Source: Rhodobacteraceae bacterium REDSEA-S34_B6
Lineage (GTDB): Bacteria > Pseudomonadota > Alphaproteobacteria > Rhodobacterales > Rhodobacteraceae
Assembly: GCA_001627925.1 (NCBI GenBank)
Contig: LUQC01000023.1
Span: 1-44,421 of the forward strand
DNA length: 44,421 nucleotides
Reading direction: 5' to 3'
Each line of letters begins with the position of its first letter. The stretch's first letter is position 1. The notes beneath the pieces were generated by a model, which worked only from the letters and a program-made list of their open reading frames with translations, was not told the DNA's origin and made no database searches. The position numbers and the translations under genes were made by a program. Positions 26,604-36,320 of this stretch are shown piece after piece.

Positions 26604-28442
26604 TCAAACTGCCATCTGGTCAATGCCGATAAAACCACCTGCTTGTTGCTCCCAATACTTTGAGTATAATCCCCCGTTCTTTAGTAACTCGCGATGTGTC
26701 CCCTGTTCCAGTATTCTCCCCTCATGTAGTAGAATAATTCTATCCATTTTTACAATGGTAGATAGACGGTGAGCTATTGCAAATACAGTTTTGTCACGCA
26801 TTACATAATCTAGAGCGAGTTGAATTTTAGCTTCGGTATCGCTATCCAGAGCACTAGTAGCCTCATCTAAAATTAATATTGGAGCTTTTTTCAGGATTGC
26901 GCGCGCTAAAGCAATTCTCTGACGTTGACCGCCCGAAAGCTTCACACCTCGTTCTCCAAGGTATGCGTCAAAACCCCTACGGCCTTGATTGTCAGTAAGA
27001 TCCATTATGAATGGATATGCTTGAGCCTTCTGTGCTGCGTCAATAACATCATCATAGGATGCAATAGGATTGCCATATAATATATTTTCATAAGCAGACC
27101 TGTTGAACATAGATGCATCCTGCGCTACCACTGATATCTTACTTCTGAGGCTGTCCTGGGACACTTGCGATATGTCTTGGTCCGATATTAAAATTCGTCC
27201 ACCTTCTGGATCATAAAATCTTAATACCAGATTGACTAATGTAGATTTTCCTGCACCTGATGCTCCGACTAAGCCAATTCTTTCCCCCGCAGAAACATCA
27301 AGTGAAAGGTCGTTTATCCCTCCAATTTCTTGCCCATATTTAAAATGTAAATTTTCAATTTTAATTCTTGGCTCTGCAATTTTTAATTTTTTCGCAGCCT
27401 TTTGATCTATAAGGGTATATCTTGGCGTAAGCGTTTTGATACCATCCTCAATTTCACCTATCTGAGCATAAATATTCATCAGAGTGAAACTTACCCAGCC
27501 CGTCATTTGTGCGAGTCGCAGAGCGACAGCTCCAGCGATTGTGACCTCGCCGACTGTGGCAAGGTTATTGACCCAAGAGAGCAACGACAAACCGATGAGA
27601 CCTACTGGTATTAAACCAGCTAGCGTCAAAAGCACGATACGAAACTCTAGCATAGTTTTTTGTCTATCAATGGAACGGCTAAGGTATTTATCCATTGCCA
27701 AAACTGCAGCATCGTTTTCATGGGAAATATGGGCGAATTGCTTCACCGTTTTTATGTTGCTAATGGTGTCTATAATTTGGCCAGATACCATCGCCTTTGA
27801 ATCTGCATAAGACTTTGACTTTCGTCTTATCCTCGGCATGTATATTTTAATAAGTGCAATATAAGTTATTAACCAGACTGCTACAAATGCCGTGCTCTTT
27901 AAATCAAAAGAACCGACAATTACCATTGCAGCAATTACCGATGCCAAAGCATAGACACCTGTTTGTAAAAAATCTGTAATTAATGTCGATAAAGAATTGG
28001 CAGTTTGCAGTTGTTTCTGGGCTATCCTGCCGGCAAAATCGTTATCGAAAAAACTTACCGATTGGCCAAGGGTCCATTTATGAAGTCTAAGAAGCGTCAT
28101 ATTAAGTATTTTTGGGCCCAGAACTGCTTGAAAAAGTGCACTTAGACAAAAGCTTAATGGCCTAAAAAATAGAAAAATTAATACACAAAAAAATAAAAGA
28201 AGTTTATTTATATTGAAAAAAAAGGTGCGATCATCAACGACTTGTGCTGCATCTACTACCCACCCAAGTGCAATAGTAGTTATCATCTCAAAAGATCCGG
28301 CTAAAGTGCTTGCCGCTGCACCAAGAAATATGAATTTCCAAGTCCCACCACAAGACCAAAGTATAAACTTCCAAAGTTCTTGCGGCGGCGGAGATTCACT
28401 TTCTTTCTTGTAGTCAATCTTATTGGATAACCAATTAATCAT
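26604..28442 (-). CDS. ABC exporter half-transporter (second of pair)
   Basis: Fused membrane and ATP-binding protein of the type IV (MsbA-like) exporter class, 612 residues. Six hydrophobic helices lie in about 40-330, including LSLLSWVNNLATVGEVTIAGAVALRLA. The ATPase domain has Walker A GLVGASGAGKSTLVNLVLRFYD, the signature LSGGQRQRIALARAIL, Walker B APILILDEATSALDSDT and the switch His in IAHRLST. All catalytic residues look intact. The open frame begins upstream at 28484, but the ATG at 28442 overlaps the preceding stop (ATGA) and gives the expected N-terminus MINWLSNKIDY. It probably pairs with the upstream half-transporter. The substrate is unknown. Confidence 0.93.
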   Translation of the reverse strand: MINWLSNKIDYKKESESPPPQELWKFILWSCGGTWKFIFLGAAASTLAGSFEMITTIALGWVVDAAQVVDDRTFFFNINKLLLFFCVLIFLFFRPLSFCLSALFQAVLGPKILNMTLLRLHKWTLGQSVSFFDNDFAGRIAQKQLQTANSLSTLITDFLQTGVYALASVIAAMVIVGSFDLKSTAFVAVWLITYIALIKIYMPRIRRKSKSYADSKAMVSGQIIDTISNIKTVKQFAHISHENDAAVLAMDKYLSRSIDRQKTMLEFRIVLLTLAGLIPVGLIGLSLLSWVNNLATVGEVTIAGAVALRLAQMTGWVSFTLMNIYAQIGEIEDGIKTLTPRYTLIDQKAAKKLKIAEPRIKIENLHFKYGQEIGGINDLSLDVSAGERIGLVGASGAGKSTLVNLVLRFYDPEGGRILISDQDISQVSQDSLRSKISVVAQDASMFNRSAYENILYGNPIASYDDVIDAAQKAQAYPFIMDLTDNQGRRGFDAYLGERGVKLSGGQRQRIALARAILKKAPILILDEATSALDSDTEAKIQLALDYVMRDKTVFAIAHRLSTIVKMDRIILLHEGRILEQGTHRELLKNGGLYSKYWEQQAGGFIGIDQMAV

Positions 28443-30274
28443 TTCACAGTCGTTTGTATGAAACCACCAGACTGCTGTGCCCACAATTTGGCATACAGAC
28501 CGTTATTTGCTAATAGGTCAGTGTGAGAGCCATCCTCGATAATGCGTCCATTATTCATAACAAGTATCCGATCCATATTAACAATTGTTGAAAGCCGATG
28601 TGCTATTGCGATCACAGTTTTCCCCTCCATCAAATACGAAAAAGTTTCTTTAATAGCAGCTTCTATATCGCTATCTAGCGCACTTGTGGCTTCGTCCATA
28701 AGCAAAATTGGCGCATCCTTTAAAATGACACGAGCGAGTGCAATTCGTTGCCTTTGGCCTCCGGATAATTTAACCCCACGCTCACCAACTTTAGAGGAGT
28801 AGCCTTGATTGCCATCAGTATCTCTTAAGTTAATGATAAATTCGTGGGCGCGTGCTTTTTTCGCAGCATTAATAATTTCTTCCTCTGTCGCATCTGGCTT
28901 TCCATAGCTTATATTTTCTCTAATACTTCGATGTAAAAGGCTACTGTCTTGCTGTATTGTTCCAATATGATGCCTCAGACTTTCCTGCTTTATGAGTGAA
29001 ATGTTTTGGTCATCTATTAGTATTTTTCCCTTTTCGACATCATAGAAACGCAAAAGCAACTTAAAAAGAGTTGACTTGCCGGCCCCTGAGGGTCCAACTA
29101 AACCGACTTTCTGGCCGGCAGGAATTTTTATATTTAGATTATCAAGACCACCAAAGTCTTTACCGTAATGATGATATAGATTTTGGACTTCTATTTTTGC
29201 ATGACCTAGGTTCAGCTGGTCAGCTTTTTCATGGTCAACTAGTTCAACTTTTTCGGTTATCGTCTCTAGCCCTTCTCGGATAACACCCAATTCGCGGAAG
29301 AAAGTAGAAGCAGCCCACATTATCCATCCGGACATTGCGCTTATTCGTAGTACTAAAGTGGCTGCGGCTGCTACTACACCCACTGACGTTTGGCCTGAAT
29401 ACCAAAGCCATATGGCCCAACCTATTGTTCCAGCGGTCAAAATACCATTTAAAAAGGAGAGTGAAATATCCATTATAGAATATAGTCTCAATTCTTTTAT
29501 AATGGTATTTCGGGTGTCTGTGATAGCTTCTCTGGCATATTCGAGTTCTTTTTGTTCGTTAGAGAATAATTTTACAGATTGGATATTTGTGTAGGCGTCT
29601 ACAATATAACCGTTTAAATTTGATCGAGCATCTGCAGCAGCCTGTGAGGCTGGTTGAATGCGCTTTACCACAAAAACTATCAAATATCCGTATGAAAACA
29701 TCCAAAGTAAAAGTGGAATAATGAGTTCCATTTCTGCGTTTAATAGTAAAAACAATGCTCCCACCAGGTAAGCGATAATATAGCTAAACGCATCAAAAAC
29801 ATGGTAAATTACTTCACCGGCTGACCGAGGGGTCTGCATGACTCTGTTGGCAATCCGACCGGCAAAGTCGTTTTCAAACCACCCAACCGACTGGCGCATA
29901 ACCTGCCTGTGACCTCTCCAACGAAATAATGTCGCTATATTTGGCATTAGCGAATTGTTATTAAGTAGAACGGTTATTGATGCAATTAACGGCATTCCAA
30001 TTCCAGCTAGGATTAGGAAAAAAGCAATAAAGAGACCATTGTCTAAAATTTCTTGTCTCGATCCGGTCTGCATCAGGTCAACAATTTGACCTATGCCATA
30101 AATTAGTAGAAGTTCAATTGTTGCCAGTAAAAAGGCAAAGAACGCGGTTACTCCAAAAAGAAAATAAAAAGGTTTAGTATAATCCCTTAAGAAACTCGAA
30201 ATTTCTCTGGGAGGAGTGTCCGTCTCCTCATATTGACAGAATGGGTCTACAAGGCTCTCAAAAAATTTAAACAT
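28439..30274 (-). CDS. ABC exporter half-transporter (first of pair)
   Basis: A 611-residue exporter half-transporter with six membrane helices in about 30-330 and a canonical ATPase: Walker A GLVGPSGAGKSTLFKLLLRFYD, signature LSGGQRQRIALARVIL, Walker B ILLMDEATSALDSDI, switch IAHRLST. The membrane part carries SVGWFENDFAGRIANRVMQTPRSAGEV, paralogous to SVSFFDNDFAGRIAQKQLQTANS in the next gene, so the two arose by duplication and likely form a heterodimer. Both ATP sites appear competent, unlike many heterodimeric exporters with one degenerate site. It follows cca by 53 bases on the same strand. Lipid, peptide or drug export cannot be distinguished from the sequence. Confidence 0.93.
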   Translation of the reverse strand: MFKFFESLVDPFCQYEETDTPPREISSFLRDYTKPFYFLFGVTAFFAFLLATIELLLIYGIGQIVDLMQTGSRQEILDNGLFIAFFLILAGIGMPLIASITVLLNNNSLMPNIATLFRWRGHRQVMRQSVGWFENDFAGRIANRVMQTPRSAGEVIYHVFDAFSYIIAYLVGALFLLLNAEMELIIPLLLWMFSYGYLIVFVVKRIQPASQAAADARSNLNGYIVDAYTNIQSVKLFSNEQKELEYAREAITDTRNTIIKELRLYSIMDISLSFLNGILTAGTIGWAIWLWYSGQTSVGVVAAAATLVLRISAMSGWIMWAASTFFRELGVIREGLETITEKVELVDHEKADQLNLGHAKIEVQNLYHHYGKDFGGLDNLNIKIPAGQKVGLVGPSGAGKSTLFKLLLRFYDVEKGKILIDDQNISLIKQESLRHHIGTIQQDSSLLHRSIRENISYGKPDATEEEIINAAKKARAHEFIINLRDTDGNQGYSSKVGERGVKLSGGQRQRIALARVILKDAPILLMDEATSALDSDIEAAIKETFSYLMEGKTVIAIAHRLSTIVNMDRILVMNNGRIIEDGSHTDLLANNGLYAKLWAQQSGGFIQTTVK

Positions 30275-30327
30275 AAAAGTTCCGTTGATCGCAAAAGAGT
30301 ACTACGATAGTAGACAGTCTATTCCTG

Positions 30328-31506
30328 TCAAGAGTGGGTCGATGTTTTTATGCCTATAGCACTGAGTATTTTAGCTTCATCAGATTTGAAATTACTTTCT
30401 ATCCATGCACGTTGAGCTTCCTTTATTTTTATCCCTACGGCCGCGCCATCCATATACTTAGATATTTGCGCTCCTGTTATTGGACAGGGAAACAGACAAG
30501 CTTTTTCGATTTTTTTTATATCACTTAGTTTTAGCTTTTCCCCCTCATAAAATGTATAAATCGCAAGCACGGATTGCGCTATTTCTTTATTGAATTGATA
30601 AACCAATTCAGCTGGGTCATGCTTTTTTTTCAGAAGTCGCTTTAGTAGAGAAAACTTTTTTGCCTCCTTGCGGGATAAATTGAGAAATGTGTCTTTGGTA
30701 CTCTCAGTAATTGCAACAAGTCTGCGAACTGGTTCTGGTTCAAGACCCATTTTTTTTTCAATCAGATTAAATTTCTTAATATTGTGGACATTTTTATTTT
30801 CCAAAATTATTTCAAGAATGCCTAGCTGTGACATTTTATATAGAGATCGGGCTGGATTTGAGGTGGACAGTATTTTTTTTAATTCACTCCAAATCCTCTC
30901 CTTTGAGAGTTTTTTCAGTCCATCTTGGTTTTTCTTGATCGCATCTAATGAGACTTTATCGAATTGCGTTACGAGTTCAGAAAATTGTGCATGAAATCGA
31001 AAAAATCTCAAAATTCTCAAGTAATCCTCTTGTATACGGTTATTTGGATCACCAATAAATTTTATCGCAAGAGGGTTAAAGTCTTCTAGTCCCCCTATTG
31101 GATTTATAATCTTTCCAGTGGAATCTGCATACAGAGCATTTATTGTAAAATCTCTTCTTTCAGCATCTTTTTTTATATCATTTGAAAAAACCACATCAGC
31201 ATGTCTTCCATCAGTATTTTTATCAGAGCGCATTGTTGTGATCTGGTAAGGGATGCCCTCTGAAATAACGGTTACCGTGCCGTGTGAAAACCCTGTTGTA
31301 GCTACTTTGAAGTTCTCTCTATTAAAAAGATCTACGGTTTGTTGAGGTGTTGCGTCGGTTGAAATATCGATATCAGTTACAGGAATGTTTAGAATACTAT
31401 TACGAATGCAACCTCCAACGAGGTATGCATTATGATCAGCACCTTCGAATATTTTTAAAATATTTTGCGTTACCTTATTTTTTATCCATTCACTATTTAT
31501 TTGCAT
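30328..31506 (-). CDS. cca: CCA tRNA nucleotidyltransferase
   Basis: Class II nucleotidyltransferase that adds or repairs the 3' CCA of tRNAs without a template. The head domain is clear: AYLVGGCIRNSILNIPVTDIDISTDATP holds the GG..R and the DxD metal site, then RRDFTINALYAD and GGLEDF; RIQEDYLRILRFFRF is the nucleotide-selecting segment. The C-terminal body is longer and more variable, as in alphaproteobacterial enzymes (392 residues here). The open frame extends to 31572, but the ATG at 31506 has GAAGG 9 bases upstream and starts just before the fold. It overlaps the end of the NUDIX gene by 14 bases, showing operon structure. Confidence 0.93.
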   Translation of the reverse strand: MQINSEWIKNKVTQNILKIFEGADHNAYLVGGCIRNSILNIPVTDIDISTDATPQQTVDLFNRENFKVATTGFSHGTVTVISEGIPYQITTMRSDKNTDGRHADVVFSNDIKKDAERRDFTINALYADSTGKIINPIGGLEDFNPLAIKFIGDPNNRIQEDYLRILRFFRFHAQFSELVTQFDKVSLDAIKKNQDGLKKLSKERIWSELKKILSTSNPARSLYKMSQLGILEIILENKNVHNIKKFNLIEKKMGLEPEPVRRLVAITESTKDTFLNLSRKEAKKFSLLKRLLKKKHDPAELVYQFNKEIAQSVLAIYTFYEGEKLKLSDIKKIEKACLFPCPITGAQISKYMDGAAVGIKIKEAQRAWIESNFKSDEAKILSAIGIKTSTHS

Positions 31507-32104
31507 TCTTATAGCCTTCAGCAAATCCATACAGGATCCTAGCAGTAGCACCCCAAATATAATACGGACCATATGGAACTACATAATAGTATCTTAATTC
31601 TTCCTTCCATTTCCTAGCCTGAATACGATAGTTTTCGAGAGTCAAGATATGCCGGAGGGGTACAAAGAAAACTTCGTCCACCTCATTTTTGTCTATTTTT
31701 AAATAGAGCTTGCCTGGAAGCTTAAACATGACTGGAGTTACCAGAAATCTTGTAACTGTTTCATGATTTGGTAATACGCCTAACTTTTGTGGTATAGATC
31801 GATCAATTCCAACCTCCTCTTCTGCTTCACGCAAAGCAGTATTGGTTAGTGTGCTATCTTGCAGTTCAAATTTCCCTCCAGGAAATGCAACTTGGCCAGG
31901 ATGATTTGTTAGGTGTGAAGCCCTTTTAGTTAGTAAAACTGATGGTTCACCTTGCTGTGGGAAACATATCCCAACTAGAACACCAGCTTTACTAAGTTTT
32001 CTATTGTTTGGTAGTCTGGCATTCTGATTAAGATCGAAGTCTGATGAGTTTATACTCGTCTCATCAAGGGCTTTTTTAATTGTAGCTATCCAATCAGTTG
32101 CCAC
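31493..32104 (-). CDS. NUDIX CoA pyrophosphatase (NudL/YeaB type)
   Basis: Nudix hydrolase expected to cleave CoA and its derivatives to 4'-phosphopantetheine and 3',5'-ADP. The subgroup motif LLTKRASHLTNHPGQVAFPGG precedes the Nudix box, which ends TALREAEEEVGI, so the full GX5EX7REUXEEXGU pattern is satisfied. Length is 203 residues. It starts at a GTG at 32104, which overlaps the hslO stop by 11 bases, and its own end overlaps cca. The hslO-NUDIX-cca order is, from memory, conserved in several alphaproteobacteria. I do not assign a symbol because substrate specificity is inferred. Confidence 0.9.
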   Translation of the reverse strand: MATDWIATIKKALDETSINSSDFDLNQNARLPNNRKLSKAGVLVGICFPQQGEPSVLLTKRASHLTNHPGQVAFPGGKFELQDSTLTNTALREAEEEVGIDRSIPQKLGVLPNHETVTRFLVTPVMFKLPGKLYLKIDKNEVDEVFFVPLRHILTLENYRIQARKWKEELRYYYVVPYGPYYIWGATARILYGFAEGYKNANK

Positions 32105-33083
32105 TGTTCACTGCCTCAAAACCTACTGATTTTGGGTCTAATTTATAATGCGCACCACAAAATTGACAGTCTGCCGTTACGAGGCCTTCTTCCGTTATCA
32201 TTTTGGAAATATCTTTTGCGGAGTAGATCGACAGTGATTGGCGTACGCGTTCTTCTGAGCAACTACATCCAAAGCGCACTGATTGAGTATCGAAAATGCG
32301 GGGACCTTCTTCATGAAACAACCTCACGAGAAGTTCAGAGGGACTTACTGATGGTCCAATCATTTCAAGTTCCTCAATTGTACCAAGGTGATAATTGATA
32401 CGGTTCCAGTTTTCTGCGTTATCACCATTAAGAAGATCTTGAGAGCTTAGTAGCCCGCTCGGATCTGAGCTGTATTCATCAGATGCTTGAAAATCAGAAG
32501 TTGGTAAATGCTGAACCATTATGCCACCCGCTCTCCAATTTTCTTTCCCATCAGCTTGTCTTATTTTACCAAATTTTAAATGAAAGGATGTTGGAAGTTG
32601 CTCTGATTGAGCGAAATATGTTTCGGCACTATCGGAAAGAGATTTTCCATTTATCGGTGACAGCCCTTTATAAGGCTTCGTTCCTTCACCTTGGTCAATT
32701 AATACCGCAAAATAACCTGTGCCCAATTGATCAAATGGAGCTGTATCAGTTAATTTTTCTCTATCAAAGCTGGCATATGCACGAATTTGTGCAGTCTCTC
32801 CCGTTGCTTTTGGAGCGTAAAAATCGGTCGCGATCATGCGTACTGGGCCATTTGTTTGTACTTGCAAGGATAGTTTCCACTGCAGTTTGATACTTTCTCC
32901 CATCAATGCTGTCAGTAATGTCATTTCTGCGACCAATGTTTCAACTGCCTCAGGATACTTATGTTGTTTAAGAATACCTTGTAGAACTCCATCTAATCTT
33001 GCAATTCTGCCGCGTATATCTGCAGCATCAAGTTGAAATGGCAGGACAGTATCATCCCACGCTATTTTATTTCCCAATGACAT
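32094..33083 (-). CDS. hslO: Redox-regulated chaperonin Hsp33
   Basis: Holdase chaperone activated by oxidation and heat, protecting proteins under bleach or peroxide stress. The 329-residue protein has the N-terminal substrate-binding domain (HKYPEAVETLVAEMTLLTALMGESIKLQWKLSLQVQTNGP split across the fold) and the C-terminal zinc redox switch: CSCSEERV and CQFCGAHYKL, that is CXC and CXXC. The slightly long length (family about 290-330) fits alphaproteobacterial forms. It is first in the overlapping hslO-NUDIX-cca unit and diverges from the next NUDIX gene by 80 bases, a gap containing no strong promoter that I could see. Confidence 0.95.
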   Translation of the reverse strand: MSLGNKIAWDDTVLPFQLDAADIRGRIARLDGVLQGILKQHKYPEAVETLVAEMTLLTALMGESIKLQWKLSLQVQTNGPVRMIATDFYAPKATGETAQIRAYASFDREKLTDTAPFDQLGTGYFAVLIDQGEGTKPYKGLSPINGKSLSDSAETYFAQSEQLPTSFHLKFGKIRQADGKENWRAGGIMVQHLPTSDFQASDEYSSDPSGLLSSQDLLNGDNAENWNRINYHLGTIEELEMIGPSVSPSELLVRLFHEEGPRIFDTQSVRFGCSCSEERVRQSLSIYSAKDISKMITEEGLVTADCQFCGAHYKLDPKSVGFEAVNSGN

Positions 33084-33163
33084 TTTTTATCCTTGAATTT
33101 TCAAATCATGCTTATACGCTCGCAACAAGTAGGACAAGTTTCAAAATGTGAAGTACTTTTTGT

Positions 33164-33610
33164 ATGATAAAGACTTACGCCACAGAAATTGAGCGGGGTA
33201 AAAAATATTTTTATCGACCAGGTGTATATGTGATTTTGCCTATTGGCAGGCAGATATTGCTCACTTTTCAGGCGGATCCTCATAATGAGTTTCAGTTACC
33301 AGGCGGCGGTGTTGATGCTGGTGAGCAACCTATAACTGCTCTTTACAGAGAGGTGATGGAGGAAACGGGATGGATTATTGGGCGTCCCAAAAAAATAGGC
33401 GCATTTAGGCGCTTTGTATATATGCCGGAATACAATATGAGGGCAGAAAAACTGTGTCATATTTATTTGGCAAAACCTATTTTAAAAAAGTCTGAACCGA
33501 CAGAAGCCGACCACACCGCTGTTTTTGTAGATATAGATGTGGCCTATCAGATTTTAGCAGTAGATGGAGATGCGTATTTTTTAAAAAAGTTTGTGGAAGG
33601 TGCTTACTGA
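33164..33610 (+). CDS. NUDIX hydrolase
   Basis: Small Nudix protein, 148 residues. The Nudix box is GGGVDAGEQPITALYREVMEETGW, matching the catalytic Glu pattern REVMEETG, and upstream PHNEFQLPGGG is typical. The N-terminal strand pair (YRPGVYVILPIGRQILLTFQ) and the C-terminal helices complete one Nudix domain with no extra domain. The substrate cannot be deduced; similar small alphaproteobacterial proteins are annotated only as NUDIX hydrolases. It stands alone between divergent hslO and convergent ilvA. The 76 bases to ilvA contain only A+T-rich sequence. Confidence 0.88.
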   Translation: MIKTYATEIERGKKYFYRPGVYVILPIGRQILLTFQADPHNEFQLPGGGVDAGEQPITALYREVMEETGWIIGRPKKIGAFRRFVYMPEYNMRAEKLCHIYLAKPILKKSEPTEADHTAVFVDIDVAYQILAVDGDAYFLKKFVEGAY

Positions 33611-33686
33611 AATAATTAAACTTGCTTTAAGTAAGCTGCTAAAAAATGATCGAACTCAAATTCAGCCTAAATATAATAAAGTTTAG

Positions 33687-34910
33687 TTATACAAATTGGG
33701 ATAGTGTTTCATCATTTGTAATATCTGAATAAGTAAAGCCTGCATCTTTTAGTCTCTGAAAAAAGTCATTAAAACTATCTGGCGATTTTGTCTCAATACC
33801 AATGAGAATGGAACCGAAATTTCTTGCTGATTTCTTGAGATATTCAAAGCGGGTAATGTCATCCTCTGGACCTAAGAAATTTAAAAACTCCTTTAGTGCT
33901 CCAGGTCTCTGTGGCATTCGCAAAATAAGATATTTTTTCAAGCCTGCAAATCTTTGGGCTCTCTCTTTAACCTCTGGTAATCGCTCAAAATCAAAATTAC
34001 CTCCTGAAGTTACGCATACTACGCGACGCCCTCTAATTGCCTGTCCTAAATCTTGCAGTGCGTCGACAGCCAGAGCACCGGCAGGTTCAAGTACAATGCC
34101 TTCTACGTTTAACATGTCTAACATAGAGATACATATTCTATCCTCTGGTATTGTTATAACATTTGCTAATCCGATATTACGAAGACGGCTAAATGTTTTC
34201 TCACCAATCTTACCAACAGCAGCACCATCGGCGAACGTATTTACAGTATCAAGTTTAGTGGGTTTTCCATTAATAAGCGCCTCACGCAGGCAAGCACCGC
34301 CTAAGGGCTCAACCAGAGTATATGTGCATTGGCTTCCAAAATAGCTGGTTACTCCAGCTGAAAGACCGCCCCCCCCGACTGGCAGGATAATATGGTCGGG
34401 GTTATTGTTGAGTTGTTTCTTAATTTCTACGCCAACAGAGGCTTGGCCAATTATAATATTTTCATCATCAAATGGAGAAAGAAAGTGTAGACTTTCTTTC
34501 TCACAAAAAGTTTGAGCTGTGTGCAAGCAGTCATCAAAGTAGTCGCCAGTTAATCTAACTTCAATAAATTCTCCACCAAAAATTTGCGTTTTCTGTATTT
34601 TTTGCTGTGGTGTTGTTACTGGCATAAAAATAATACCATTAACCTTCAACTGTCGGCACATAAAGGCAACGCCTTGAGCGTGGTTTCCAGCGCTAGCACA
34701 CACAAAAGCCTTTTTATCGGAAAATTTACGCATAGCATTGAATGCTCCGCGTAACTTATACGACCTAACGGGACTCAAATCTTCTCGCTTTAACCAAATG
34801 TCAGCATCATAAATTGCTGATAGGTGTTCATTTTTTTGCAGAGGAGTTGGAGGAAAAACGTCTCGTATCGCCTTTTCGGCCTGGTCAGCTAACTCGATAA
34901 AATGTGTCAT
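33687..34910 (-). CDS. ilvA: Threonine dehydratase (biosynthetic-type)
   Basis: PLP enzyme converting threonine to 2-oxobutyrate, the first step of isoleucine synthesis. The catalytic domain has the PLP Lys52 in VRSYKLRGAFNAM, the phosphate cradle VGGGGLSAGV, and ASAGNHAQGVA. After about residue 325 comes one regulatory ACT-like domain (LILRMPQRPGALKEFLNFLG...). At 407 residues it belongs to the single-regulatory-domain form, shorter than E. coli IlvA (514). The open frame runs to 34940, but the ATG at 34910 (MTHFIELADQAEKAI) gives the usual N-terminus. ilvE at 14.2 kb acts later in the same pathway. It diverges from argG across 150 bases. Confidence 0.93.
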   Translation of the reverse strand: MTHFIELADQAEKAIRDVFPPTPLQKNEHLSAIYDADIWLKREDLSPVRSYKLRGAFNAMRKFSDKKAFVCASAGNHAQGVAFMCRQLKVNGIIFMPVTTPQQKIQKTQIFGGEFIEVRLTGDYFDDCLHTAQTFCEKESLHFLSPFDDENIIIGQASVGVEIKKQLNNNPDHIILPVGGGGLSAGVTSYFGSQCTYTLVEPLGGACLREALINGKPTKLDTVNTFADGAAVGKIGEKTFSRLRNIGLANVITIPEDRICISMLDMLNVEGIVLEPAGALAVDALQDLGQAIRGRRVVCVTSGGNFDFERLPEVKERAQRFAGLKKYLILRMPQRPGALKEFLNFLGPEDDITRFEYLKKSARNFGSILIGIETKSPDSFNDFFQRLKDAGFTYSDITNDETLSQFV

Positions 34911-35060
34911 AAATAAGCAATGGCTGAGCATTTTCAGCATTGCAAGTATTTTTAGGGATACTTTTAAGATTATCGGTTATTCCTGATATGCCTTTAGTCA
35001 ATGGTGATCTTGCTCATAGCTTTAAAAAAGGTTAGGGCAATCGAGCGAAAGGGGATTCTA

Positions 35061-36284
35061 ATGTATAAGCCGAAGAAAGTAGTTTTGGCCTACTCGGGTG
35101 GTCTGGATACATCGATTATTCTTAAATGGCTTCAAACTGAATACGCATGTGAAGTAGTTACGTTTACAGCGGATCTAGGGCAAGGTGAAGAGCTTGAGCC
35201 AGCGCGTAAAAAAGCAGAGTTGTTAGGTATAACACCTTCTAATATTTTTATTGAGGACCTTAGAGAAGAATTCGTAAGTGACTTTGTTTTCCCCATGTTT
35301 AGATGTAATGCACTTTATGAGGGTCTTTATTTATTGGGAACTTCAATTGCGCGTCCATTAATTTCCAAACGGCTTGTTGAAATAGCTCAAGAAACGGGAG
35401 CTGATGCAATCGCGCATGGCGCAACTGGCAAAGGTAATGATCAGGTTCGCTTCGAGCTGTCAGCTTATGCGTTAAACCCAGACATAAAGGTTATAGCCCC
35501 TTGGCGCGAGTGGAATTTAACGAGTAGATCGAGATTAATAAAATTTGCTGAAGATAATCAAATACCCATTGCAAAAGATAAGCGTGGTGAGGCTCCATTT
35601 TCTGTTGATGCTAATCTTCTTCATACTTCATCTGAGGGTAAAATTTTGGAGGATCCGTCAACTGCTGCCCCTGAGTATGTGTATCAGAGGACTGTAAACC
35701 CGGAAGTTGCTCCAGAGCTTCCGGAATTTATCGAAGTTGAGTTTAGAAACGGTGATGCAGTTGCCATAAATAATTATAAAATGTCACCAGCCGAAATTTT
35801 AACTAAACTTAACGAATTAGGAGGAGCTCACGGCATTGGGCGACTTGACCTAGTTGAAGGTAGATTTGTTGGTATGAAGTCCAGAGGTATTTACGAAACT
35901 CCTGGTGGGACAATATTACTGGAGGCACATAGGGGTATAGAGCAAATTACTCTAGACAGTGGTGCAGCGCATTTGAAGGATGAGTTAATGCCAAAATATG
36001 CGGAACTCATTTACAATGGCTTTTGGTACAGCCCGGAAAGGGAAATGCTGCAATCTTTGATTGATAAGTCACAAAAATATGTTTCTGGGACAGTAAGGCT
36101 TAAACTATATAAGGGGTCGGTGAGCACTGTTGGAAGATGGTCAGAATACAGTTTGTATTCTGAAAAACATGTAACTTTTGAAGATGATGCTGGGGCTTAC
36201 GATCAAAATGATGCAGCTGGTTTTATTCAGCTTAATGCATTACGCCTTAAGTTATTGGCCCATCAGAAGTTGAGAAATAAGTAG
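35061..36284 (+). CDS. argG: Argininosuccinate synthase
   Basis: Joins citrulline and aspartate, using ATP, in arginine synthesis. The 407-residue protein starts [18 protein letters not shown] with the PP-loop ATP site, and continues with [41 protein letters not shown] and [12 protein letters not shown]. All segments expected of the family are intact and length is typical. The open frame begins at 35001; I chose the ATG at 35061 because AAAGGGG lies about 7 bases before it and [14 protein letters not shown] is the normal N-terminus. It converges with rlmN across 36 bases. The argG-rlmN-ialB order recurs in alphaproteobacteria, from memory. Confidence 0.96.
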   Translation: MYKPKKVVLAYSGGLDTSIILKWLQTEYACEVVTFTADLGQGEELEPARKKAELLGITPSNIFIEDLREEFVSDFVFPMFRCNALYEGLYLLGTSIARPLISKRLVEIAQETGADAIAHGATGKGNDQVRFELSAYALNPDIKVIAPWREWNLTSRSRLIKFAEDNQIPIAKDKRGEAPFSVDANLLHTSSEGKILEDPSTAAPEYVYQRTVNPEVAPELPEFIEVEFRNGDAVAINNYKMSPAEILTKLNELGGAHGIGRLDLVEGRFVGMKSRGIYETPGGTILLEAHRGIEQITLDSGAAHLKDELMPKYAELIYNGFWYSPEREMLQSLIDKSQKYVSGTVRLKLYKGSVSTVGRWSEYSLYSEKHVTFEDDAGAYDQNDAAGFIQLNALRLKLLAHQKLRNK

Positions 36285-36320
36285 CAACCTTCATTGGGAT
36301 AAAGTAGATCAGGTCTAAGC

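Noticed and set aside
33802-34344. 180-residue open frame on the plus strand
   Set aside because: Lies wholly antisense inside ilvA, with no recognisable motifs; a shadow frame of a real gene.
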